Assembly (NCBI GenBank): GCA_009746045.1
Contig: RPFO01000406.1
Coordinates: 1,332,030-1,396,029, forward strand
Reading direction: 5' to 3'
DNA length: 64,000 bases
From: Mesostigma viride
Taxonomy: Eukaryota > Streptophyta > Mesostigmatophyceae > Mesostigmatales > Mesostigmataceae
The position numbers were made by a program, and so were the translations under genes. Of this stretch, positions 12,264-21,552 are shown in pieces. The notes beneath the pieces were generated by a model. That model saw only the letters and a program-made list of their open reading frames with translations. It was not told the DNA's origin and did no database searches. Positions within the stretch are counted from its first letter, which is position 1, and every line of letters starts with the position of its first letter.

Positions 12264-15200
12264 GCGCACAGGCAGATGAGGCCTCCAGGAGGGGAAAAAT
12301 TGAATGCAGAACCGAGAGCAAAGTGATCCGGTGCTAGGCATGCTGCGCTGGTTGAATCGTGCCAATCATGGGCGCCAGACCGTGCTGCTGCTGCTGCTGC
12401 TGCTGCTTTCCAAGGCAGCAAAACAAAGGAAACCCTGGCCGAACGCGTCCGTGCGTACGGACGGTTAAGGTACTACAGAGGTACTAGGTTGCTTTGCAGT
12501 AATGTAGCCATGCGGCCCTGCCAACCGCGCAAGGTCGCCTACCTCACCATTGCATGCTGACTGCTGGTGACCCGCTGGCATCCACTGGCCATGCGCTGCG
12601 CCATCCTGTATCCATGTATCCTAATGATGTTTTATGTAATATGTCCATGTATCCTAATGATGTTTTATGTAGTGTGCCCATGTATCCTAATGATGTTATG
12701 TAGTGTGCCCATGTATCCTAATGATGTTATGTAGTGTGTCCATGTATCCTAATGATGTTATGTAGTGTGCCCATGTATCCTAATGATGTTATGTAGTGTG
12801 CCCATGTATCCTAATGATGTTATGTAGTGTGCCCATGTATCCTAATGATGTTATGTAGTGTGTCCATGTATCCTAATGATGTTATGTAGTGTGCCCATGT
12901 ATCCTAATGATGTTATGTAGTGTGCCCATGTATCCTAATGATGTTATGCAATGTGTCCATGTATCGTGCTGGTGTGATGTATCGATGGCCCACCCAGAGA
13001 CCACTTGGCTGTTTTGTACACCGGCACGTACTGAGTCGGTCGTTGAAGGCCACCTGGCCCAGAACCGAATCTGCCCACGTCTGGTAGGCATCCTCGTGTC
13101 CCATGCCCAGCCACTTCCAGTGGAAGTCGGTGTCCGCGCCGCCCACCCAGAAGTTGTTCTTGCCGCGGTACGTGTGGGGCCCTGGCGATGTGCAGGCATG
13201 ACCGAGTGGGGGTGGGTGCGAGCAGAAAAAAACATGGACGAGCGGGTGCAAGCAGAAAAACATGGGCAAGGGACGCAGACACTGAGTTTTGGGGCTAGCA
13301 CAAGTGCCAGGCAAGACTTCATGGTCGTATCGCAGGCACGATGCGCCTGTGTCAACTTGATGCGATGAGCTATCAGCATGGCTAAAGCAACCACAAGCAG
13401 CATGGCTAGCGTGCTGCAATTTGCCCCACAAAAGCCATGCATGGGCGTTGTCCGGCAAGACCAACCCATGATTCGCGGCAAGGGACAAGCCACCACCAGG
13501 CCCGGTCACACCGCCATATGATAGGTGCAACTTGCCATGGTGCCCCCCTTGGGGACGCCAGTGCTACGGAAATATCGGTATGTACGCCATGTTCTGCAGA
13601 ACGGACCCTTAGTGCTGCCACTCGAACATCAACGCACCGACAGTGATGCGGAACTTCTGGCCCGCCGCGCAGTGGCTGCCGCTGATGCCCAGCGAGCATG
13701 CGAAGTAGTATGTCCCTGCGTTTTCGTGCACAGGTTGGTCAATACAGAACCAGAAAACAACAACAAACTGTCAATAAAGTGCGCGCTAAATATGCTAGCG
13801 AGAGGCACACTTGCTGCCGCAAAAATGAAAACATGACGCCAGAAAGCACGCATACAGCGCCAAAAACAGACCCGAGTATTGACACGTCATCATGGGGGCA
13901 ATATAGGACCAAATTTTATGAGGGGGAGAGATAACGCTACCGGGTTGTGCTACACTGTGCACGGTGCACAGCGTTGTGGAAGCTGGCAACCGGAACAGGC
14001 GGTGGGGGGCAAAAGCTGGGAGTGAGGCCCAGGGGGGGGGGGGGGGGGCAGAAAACGAATACATAAGATGCAACCAGCGCGCCACCAGGTGCATGTAGAA
14101 GGCAGCCAGGGAGCCCAGCTGCTGCGCAAGCGTGGGGGCATGGCCTTGTGCGATATGCAGATTACACAAGGGAAAACGCGACCTGACACACCAGGGCCGG
14201 CGGGTGTTGCCAAGTTGCCACACAAATTAGAAAGATAAAGGTAAGAGTGGTCTAAAGCTACATGCAAGATGTGCGTGCCATCTCCAACATCAGTCTGTCT
14301 TTGCCTACATGCATACCAAGCCTTTCTGTAGATCCACTGTGCTTACCATGAAATGGGACTGCTGGAGGGGCAACCCAGCCAGAGGAACGCCTTGTGGCAC
14401 ATAGGTGCTGCCTGACAAATCCATTATCAGCCATCCCGGATTTATTCATCAATTAATTTGGCCTCAGCTGGCACAAGACTTGTTATTAACCAGGGCTGCA
14501 TTCTTATTGGAAAGGTATTCTTGTGCCGCAAATTCAGAAACAAAACATCAGCTGAAGAGATTCAAATTAAATACTGGTCAACAACTGTTACACATTCTTG
14601 AATAACGATATCGACATATCCATCAACCAAAATGTATTGAAATTTATCCATACGTCAGAAATTATTAAAATGCTCTCACAAGTAAATCAATATTCGCATC
14701 AGGTTGGAATCCGCGGCATCAACACACCGCAAGCATCAATTTCTCCCATGGCCCAAGACGCAAGCGCCCGGGGCATCTGCGGACGGCAAAGACTCGACGC
14801 GACACTGTGCAGCACATGTGAATGCGACTCACCAGTGCGGTTGAGGCGGACATACTGGGTCACGATGTCACCCGCGGTGCTCTTGGAGGCGCCAAAGACC
14901 TCACGCTTGTTAGTAAAGTCGCAAGCATCAAGCTCGGCCTGGCTAGGGAGCTCCACCAGGTTGTGCGGAAAGGCAGAGATGGGCAGGGTGAACACTGCAA
15001 GGGTACAACGCGGACATCCGGCACCAGGCACCACACGAACGACAAGGCAGGTGCGCAGCGGTCAGAAAGGAGTGGTGGACGGCGCGATGGTGGCGCGGTG
15101 ATGGTGCAGGCAGTTTGTGCGGGCAAAAGGTATGCCAGCATGCCACCACAGAACCCCGGGCCTGACCAGAGGACCTTACAGCAAAGGCAGGAATGGGTTG

Positions 15201-15289
15201 CTGATATGAAAACCGTACAAAGGGGAAGGGGGGGCGTATGGTACAAGGGTGCATGCCGACGTATGAGTGCGTGCGCGCACGCGCATGCG

Positions 15290-15324
<35 letters not shown>

Positions 15325-18300
15325 GAGTCACGACACCTACCTAACGTAGAAACATATACAACCGAAGGAACCTATCATAGTTACGTTGTTGGGTGCCAAG
15401 GCCACACCACGCACCCAGGACGTCTCCCTGCTGCGCCGAATTGCCGATCGAGTCAGCCCACACCTGCAACGCGGGAGTGGGGTACCACAGCTCATTCGTG
15501 GCGCTGCCACCCACGGGGAACACGTTCAGCGCCCGCGGGTTGGGGACTGCAGGCACGAGAGCACGTGACGGGAAACACACGTGCATGGGGGAGCAGGGGA
15601 GCGGCGGCATACGCGATCAGCCAACATCTATATACGAGGGGCAGGCAGCAAGATGCCAAGCGCAGGCGAGGGGGGTGGGCGAGATGTGAGGCAGGTTGAG
15701 CCAGGCTGGGGGTGGGAGTCCATTGCATGATAGGCAGTAATTCATGCTGTGACAATCGATTCGCGAAGTTATCGTTACTTGGGTATTTCTACTCTCCCAG
15801 GGCTCCTGTTAGATCCTTGTTCCATTTGTCCAACTGGCACGTTGCACGCATGCACATCCCCTCCGCTCCATTTGCCTCGATGCCTGCGGATGCTGGCTCA
15901 CATCTCCCGCAGTGGCCATACTATTCTCCTGGATGCAGTGCCTCATGCTCTTCGTGCATGCTGCTATGCATGCTGCTGCTACCGCTGACCATTGCTGTCA
16001 TATCGAGTTGATCTGTGTAACAGGCGAAAAAGTAACAGGGGATACCCCAGCTCTGCTTTCCCAGATCCTGGGAGAGCTCAGAGCTGTCGCCCACCGCATG
16101 TATCCATGAACTCCTGTGCTCAGCATTTTAATGACTAACATGAAATAATTCTAGTAAGTATTGCTACAACACTAATACATATTACTAGTGGCTACTCTAT
16201 TTAGGTACGCTCCAAGTTAGCTTCAGCGACCAGGACGTTTCATACCTTCAATAACCTTGCCCTGCAACATTTCCACTAACAGTTTAGCACGCATGGTACC
16301 TGTGTACTGACGCGGCTTTGTCACAACGAGGCAAATCTGGTGGCGGGGGGCGGGGTGGTGGTGGGGATGGTAGGCTTGTGGCCCCTGGTCTTGCATCCTT
16401 TTGCGACCACCGCGATGGAGCAACCACCACCACTAGCGCTGTGATCAGGTGGACAGGTTCCCCATTCATACGATGAATCGTAATAAGTACTCCCCATTCA
16501 TACGATGAATCGTAATAAGTACTCCCCATTCATACGATGAATCGTAATAAGTACTCCCCATTCATACGATGAATCGTAATAAGTACTCCCCATTCATACG
16601 ATGAATCGTAATAAGTACTCCCCATTCATACGATGAATCGTAATAAGTACTCCCCATTCATACGATGAATCGTAATAAGTACTCCCCATTCATACGATGA
16701 ATCGTAATAAGTACTCCCCATTCATACGATGAATCGTAATAAGTACTCCCCATTCATACGATGAATCGTAATAAGCACTCCCCATTCATACGATGAATCG
16801 TAATAAGTACTCCCCATTCATACGATGAATCGTAATAAGTACTCCCCATTCATACGATGAATCGTAATAAGTACTCGCCATTCATACGATGAATCGTAAT
16901 AAGTACTCCCCATTCATACGATGAATCGTAATAAGTACTCCCCATTCATACGATGAATCGTAATAAGCACTCCCCATTCATACGATGAATTGTAATAAGT
17001 ACTCCCCATTCATACGATGAATTGTAATAAGTACTCCCCATTCATACGATGAATCGTAATAAGTACTCCCCATTCATTCGATGAATCGTAATAAGTACTC
17101 CCCATTCATACCATGAATCCTAATAAGTACTCCCCATTCATACGATGAATTGTAATAAGTACTCCCCATTCATACGATGAATCGTAATAAGTACTCACCA
17201 TTCATACGATGAATCGTAATAAGCACTCCCCATTCATACGATGAATCGTAATAAGTACTCCCCATTCATACGATGAATCCTAATAAGCACTCCCCATTCA
17301 TACCATGAATCGTAATAAGCACTCCCCATTCATACGATGAATCGTAACTCCAGGCCTTTGCCCACAGTAAGTGCACATGATCGCCAAAAATCACCTTCTG
17401 CTCACCAGCGCAAGAGCTATATACCAATGACATTCTGGCCGCCCCTGTGGAGGGCGACAGCGAGGCAAAGGTGCCCACCCTATGGGATAGTAGTACGGAT
17501 TGAGCAACCTACCTATCCGCGTAGGTTGCAATGGGGTAGAAAAACGAATGGGGCCACCTACCCACAGAGATGGAAAGCTTGAGGCCAGCTTCACACGCAG
17601 TGCGGTCACTGGTGGTGAAGTACTGGACGCCGGGGTTCTTCAGGAGGACGATCAAAGGGCTCTCCTGGGGAACCCCCGGCCTGGCAAAGTTGGTCTCCTT
17701 GGCATACGTGAAGTCACAAGTGTCCAGCTGCGTCTGGGAGAGCACCTCGATGACGTTGTAACCGGGCGTGATATTGAAGACTGCATCAACGACACGCAGG
17801 TTGAAGACAGCCTTGTGAAATTCAGTCAACATTGACGCACCTTCAAGCCCCATTCTAGGGCCCCTGCTCTAGACTCTCCAAGGCAGGTCATAAGAGGGGA
17901 ACGGAGATGCGGCAACGTGTATTGCTGCGATGAACGGCATCCAGGTACGTGTGGGCGTAAATGCAAGGCCGAGCACGAGCCGACAGTACATATATACACC
18001 CCCGAGCAGGAACTCCGGTGTCAACATACCAAGATGGCAGGATACTACTTCGGTTATAGAGAACGAGGAAATCATCTATGGTCATGAACCGCAATAGAAT
18101 ATCAAACACGATGTTCCCGGGACATAAGAGCTATCAGTCATGGTCAACACAGGCCCGGCCTGTGAGGCTAGTGAGAGTTATATGAATCGTACGGCGGATA
18201 TATCCCCTGAATACAACAAGCAGAGGCTTACGGAGGTCTTAGATGACGGCAAGAGACAACAAATCGTACGAAACGACGGCGACACTCACGGAGAGCAGCG

Positions 18301-18482
18301 CCAGTTGGAAGGGGGCCAACCTGGCTGGACCATATCTGGAACTTCGCCGGGTTCGTGGCGTCCCATATCCCGTCCCCTCCTACCGCAAAAGGAGGGTATT
18401 CTTGCGTTACGGTATCGACCGCGAATGCCTGGGGAGCGTAAAGCGTCCCCAGAAAGAGGAAAAGAATAGCGGCACGCAGCAT
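6172..18482 (-). CDS. Secreted triple-phytocyanin / 5'-nucleotidase C-domain fusion protein
   Basis: Twelve exons, read downwards: 18482-18290, 17780-17562, 15546-15415, 14994-14833, 13715-13638, 13181-13032, 12036-11890, 11159-11097, 10269-10090, 8673-8191, 7196-6889, 6312-6172. They total 2256 nt (751 aa plus stop). All junctions are GT-AG and in phase: ten phase-1 introns, the last phase 0. Residues 1-21 are a signal peptide (MLRAAILFLFLGTLYAPQAFA). About 30-137, 139-261 and 262-382 are phytocyanin (plastocyanin-like) domains. Only domain 2 keeps the copper ligands (His in PHNLVEL, Cys in YYFAC, His and Gln in SHCAAGQ), a stellacyanin-type set. Domains 1 and 3 have lost them but keep the Cys pair. 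Residues 385-602 match the 5'-nucleotidase C-terminal domain (LRTGSTTLGNVIADSF, SGGIGV, MSDGGDDYTVF). No metallophosphatase domain is present, so nucleotide binding is likelier than hydrolysis. Residues 603-751 are helical and unrecognised. The role is unknown, probably at the cell surface or wall. Exon joins are inferred from splice sites and phase. Confidence 0.8.
9049..9705. repeat. Possible small TIR element in an intron
   Basis: Lies in the 8.67-10.09 kb intron. Both sides carry copies of a roughly 26-bp repeat, GGAGGTCACGGATGAATAAA and variants (8970-9050 and 9706-9760), as if one tandem array had been split. The insert's ends, GGAGGGGTGTCCCA and (reverse complement) GGAGGGTTGCCCCA, match imperfectly. 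No target duplication is clear and no coding sequence is seen. Confidence 0.3.
10421..10652. repeat. Intronic TTC tract and G32 homopolymer
   Basis: A (TTC)n tract covers about 10421-10447. An uninterrupted run of about 32 G lies at 10621-10652 (C-rich in the transcript). Both are inside the intron between the eighth and ninth coding exons. Shorter G/C runs occur in other introns of this gene (6329, 6696, 14032). Confidence 0.85.
11190..11262. repeat. Intronic CA / A / GAAA compound microsatellite
   Basis: (CA)n, then an A run, then GAAA repeats, immediately upstream (in gene direction) of the 11159-11097 exon. It is the polypyrimidine side of that exon's 3' splice site: in the transcript it reads (TTTC)n, T run, (TG)n and then the CAG acceptor. 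Confidence 0.8.
12220..12262. repeat. Intronic CA microsatellite
   Basis: (CA)n tract of about 20 units in the intron between the exons at 13181-13032 and 12036-11890. A (CTG)n tract follows at about 12391-12412 in the same intron. Confidence 0.8.
12613..12963. repeat. 31-bp intronic minisatellite
   Basis: About eleven tandem copies of a 31-bp unit containing TGTATCCTAATGATGTTATG followed by TAGTGTGCCCA. The first copies carry a 2-base longer T run. It lies in the intron between the exons at 13181-13032 and 12036-11890. No dyad or coding potential stands out. Confidence 0.9.
15288..15322. repeat. Intronic GC/CA dinucleotide tract
   Basis: Alternating purine-pyrimidine stretch (GCGCACGCGCATGCGCACGC followed by (AC)n) in the intron between exons 15546-15415 and 14994-14833. 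The sequence could adopt Z-DNA. Confidence 0.75.
16460..17347. repeat. 32-bp minisatellite with internal dyads
   Basis: About 28 near-identical, directly abutting 32-bp units: CCCCATTCATACGATGAATC followed by GTAATAAGTACT. Each unit holds two overlapping dyads, ATTCAT-ACG-ATGAAT and TACGAT-GA-ATCGTA. Variants are single-base changes (GTACT/GCACT, CGTA/TGTA). It occupies much of the second intron (17561-15547) of the phytocyanin-nucleotidase gene. There are no unique spacers, so it is not a CRISPR. Confidence 0.95.
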
Positions 18483-19780
18483 TCTGCGTGAAAGCGAATT
18501 ACCCCGCCAAGGCTAGGCGAGACGTTGCGTGGAACACGGCACTCGAGGGTACCGGTTCGGGCATTAACATTTGGGAAGTTGTCAGAAGTGGAATGCCTCC
18601 GCACAACTCTGCGCGGCGCTACAACGCGATCGACGATCGCTTTTAAAAATCTCCTTGCTCCAATCACGACACGTGTGCATTGGCCTACTTGGAATATCAG
18701 CACGGGTCAGCAAGAAGCGTGCGATGCTCCAAATCCTGAGATCGACCGCAACACTGATACAGGTTGTTTAGATATAGCTCCAACTGTAGATCGTGTCAGG
18801 CGTGGAATCCGGTGTCTCAAGGTCACGAGTCTCAAGATCATCCACCTGGACATGCTGGTGCGTCTTCAAGACTACGCTCTTTCAGGGATTCTCATCCGTC
18901 GTACTGAGAAATAATACATGATCATCTTATCCACGTACGAAAAGGAGCACTGGTCAGGCACGGCTGTTCACTGTTCAGTTCAGTTCAGTTGGATCCCACG
19001 CCGGCCGGTCACAGCCAGCCAGACAGGCACGTACAGCCATTCACGAATCACCGCCCGGCGCCCAGCGGGCCCACTGGGTTCGAGGGTGTCTTGACTTTCT
19101 TCGGGTCAACGGCCTGGAACGAAGTCTTTCACACAACGTTCAGGGCAATGTAGACTAAGAGATACAATGCCTAGTAGTGAACGGCGCGGCATGACACAGG
19201 ACCGCAGGCCGACAGGACCGCTGCTATTCCTAATTAAATAAGGACAAACTTAACAAAATAAATAAATAATTACAGTACTCCCGATTACCAGAGGCTCGTC
19301 TAAGTCGTCTTGTGACTGAGTTGAGCATGCGGAGAGTCGACGGCGATGGCGACTGCGTAATTGGGGCATTACAGAACTTTAAACCAGAAACATGCCGGCC
19401 GGAATTCTACGCAGCGAGAAGCCGCCACCGGACAGACCCAGGGACAGGGACAGGCTGACCGGACTTCACGGCTATTCTGGGCGCAGGCAGGCCGCAAACG
19501 ATGGTCATTGCAGAAATGTTCGTACTATATTCTTGAGGGCAGGGAACTTTGTCTAATCTGAAAGGCAATCAGTCATGGCGTTTGCCGACAGGGCAATTCA
19601 ATCCTTGCGACGTTAGGGAGGGCTAGTCCTTCCTGCCGCGCCCAGTGTCGCATATTGGACTCCTGCACATGATCCGCTTATTATAACAAGTTACTCGATG
19701 CCAAGCTAGTTCGCAGTTGACCCATGGAGACTGGGAAAGGCGACTGAACGAGTGGATAGCGTCTCGAGAACCACATGCCC
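18483..19780. other. Upstream region of the phytocyanin-nucleotidase gene
   Basis: No coding sequence is supported. This must contain the promoter and 5' UTR of the minus-strand gene starting at 18482. A GTTCAGTTCAGTTCAGTTGG motif at about 18973 recurs inverted at about 9292 inside the gene. An AATAAATAAATAAT stretch lies near 19255. Confidence 0.35.
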
Positions 19781-20262
19781 CCCCCACACACACCCTGGCT
19801 TTTTTAATGGCAAAGTGCCTAAATGGGTTACCAAACGGCGAGAGGAGCTGTGCAAGGTGTGGGAACGTGACCATCAACAGGCTAGACGGCGCGCCGGGCA
19901 AGCAGCAGCCCAGAATTTCTTTAATACACAGCAGCTGCTGGCCGACCTACTGGTCCCAGCTACGTTTGAACACCGCATTCACTCCCTCTCTCTTGCTTGG
20001 ACTGCTATGCAGAACAAGAAGAGGTGGAGGACGATTGTCCAGGCTCACACGCCAGCCCCTGTGGGCAAGGCCCCTCCCCCCAATAGGAAGGGGCGCTTTG
20101 CAGAGTAGAGTAGTTAGGGTTTTCTAGATTAGCTTATAATAGAGTTAGCTTAGTAGTTCGGTTTCGCGGCTACGCCCACCTCCATCCATCCAGCAAGGGA
20201 ATACTTGCTACACGATCTCCCAACGGAGTCATGTTATAATTGAATTTGATTATAATTTAGTG
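19780..20262 (+). mobile_element. LINE-A 3' fragment (ORF2 C-terminus plus 3' UTR)
   Basis: A 5'-truncated LINE copy. Its frame (about 19790-20108) encodes the C-terminal tail of the LINE-A ORF2 protein, with LLADLLVPATFEHRIHSLSL and WTAMQNKKRW, ending in stop at 20106. The same segment is found at 24590-24760. A 3' UTR follows (TAGGGTTTTCTAGATTAGCT, CCATCCATCC), then the CTCC-CAAC-GGAG hairpin near 20214-20230 and an AT-rich tail. Confidence 0.7.
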
Positions 20263-20373
20263 ACTATATCCTTGACAACCAGCGCAGGCCAGAAATATGG
20301 TCGGGGCACGATGCAGACGATATTTGTAACTTTCGTGTAATTATTTTTCTAATGAGATTAGTATAGTACTAGT

Positions 20374-21211
20374 ATGGGGCCGAGACGTGGACCCTCACCG
20401 CCGACCTGGCCCGCAAGCTGGACGGCGCGGTCACCAACATGCTGCGTTCCATTTTCAGAGTAGGATATGCTGCTCATGTCCGCAATGAGGACCTGTACCA
20501 GGGCATGCCATACATCACCAGTACCATTAAGCAGCGGCGCCTGCAGCTAGTAGGGCACCTAGCTCGCACCAACCAGGTAGACACCTCACGTGGCCCCCCC
20601 GCAGGACTGCGACCAGCTCAGCCTGGCCGGCACCTCCTGACGTGGGCCGGGCCCCCTGATGTTAGACGCCGCAAGGCCCGCACCTTCAAAGAACAGCTAG
20701 TAGAGGACATGGGGGGCCTTGCTGAGTAGAATAAGTAGGGTTTTCTAGATTAGATTAGCTTAGAGTTAGATTAGTTCGGTTTCGCGGCTTTGCCCCCCCC
20801 CTCCATCCATCCACGGGAATATGTGCTACATGATCTCCCAACGGAGTCATGTTATAATTTAATTTTTTTAATGGGGGGCCTAGGCCTCTCCGTGATTTGG
20901 AAGAAGATGATGGACAAGGCCAAGTGGGCCCAGGTCATAGAGGACAACGAGCCCCCCCCTGTGGGGAAGCGCCCGCGTGTGCAAACCCGTGGGTGGCACA
21001 CCAGACAGCTCCCCTAGGGCATCGTTAGGCTGTCTAGATAGATGTTGTAGTTAGAATGCTGTTAGATAGATGTCGTAGGTAGCTGATGTAGATAGATTAG
21101 ACCGGTAGGACTGTTTGCACCCATCCATCCATCCATCGGGGTTAATGTTCCGTGACTCCCCAACGGGAGCACGAGTCTAATTAGTTAATTAATTAATTAA
21201 TTAATTAATTA
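20374..21211 (+). mobile_element. LINE-C insertion, 5'-truncated, with 11-bp TSD
   Basis: Bounded by ATAGTACTAGT at 20363-20373 and 21212-21222. It encodes the ORF2 C-terminal region (MLRSIFRVGYAAHVRNEDLY, QLVGHLARTNQV), is interrupted by a LINE-A tail at 20720-20870, and resumes with [20 protein letters not shown] to a stop at 21017. The 3' UTR has CATC repeats (21118-21138), the CTCCC-CAAC-GGGAG hairpin and a (TTAA)n tail. A sequence like the empty site (GATTAG..TAGTACT..GTGGCATGCC) occurs at 57760-57790, supporting the boundaries. Confidence 0.85.
20720..20870 (+). mobile_element. LINE-A 3' tail inserted in LINE-C
   Basis: 151 bp flanked by ATGGGGGGCCT (20709-20719 and 20871-20881). The content is the last codons of LINE-A ORF2, its 3' UTR with CCATCCATCC, the CTCC-CAAC-GGAG hairpin and a T/A-rich tail. 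Removing it restores the LINE-C frame (VEDMGGL joined to GLSVIWKKMM), seen uninterrupted on the minus strand at 50.9 kb. Confidence 0.85.
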
Positions 21212-21344
21212 ATAGTACTAGTCCGTGGCATGCCCATGCGCCGATGACACACAAGTACTTACTTACTTGGTGCCTGCTGACTACCTGATCTGTGGGTGCG
21301 AGATGCCCGGCTAGGCCCAGGCGCCTGTGCCTCTGACAACAATT

Positions 21345-21520
21345 ATAAAATGGGAAGCTTATGGTAAATCAGCATAATATACAAATCCTCCTCACATGTG
21401 GCGAATGTGCATGCTGAATGGAATATTAAGCGCACTACGTAGCATCTTGCATGGTGATCGCGCCGTCGAGTTGCTGCTCCAGCTCCTGCGTCAGCGTCCA
21501 CGTCTCGGCTCCATAGCCGG
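21345..21520 (-). mobile_element. LINE-B ORF2 fragment
   Basis: The minus strand reads YGAETWTLTQELEQQLDGAI, then SALNIPFSMHI and YADLP in shifted frames. This is the same stretch as LINE-B at 48930-49060. It is a short, degenerate, inverted piece just before the LINE-A copy. Confidence 0.6.
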
Positions 21521-21552
21521 TCAACTGCCACTTCCAACGTCCCTCACAGGAC

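Noticed and set aside
16460-17347. CRISPR-like array
   Set aside because: Units abut with no unique spacers, and the context is a eukaryotic intron; it is a minisatellite.
20680-20900. Chimeric LINE-C/LINE-A element formed by template switching
   Set aside because: The 11-bp duplication ATGGGGGGCCT on both sides shows a simple nested insertion of a LINE-A tail.
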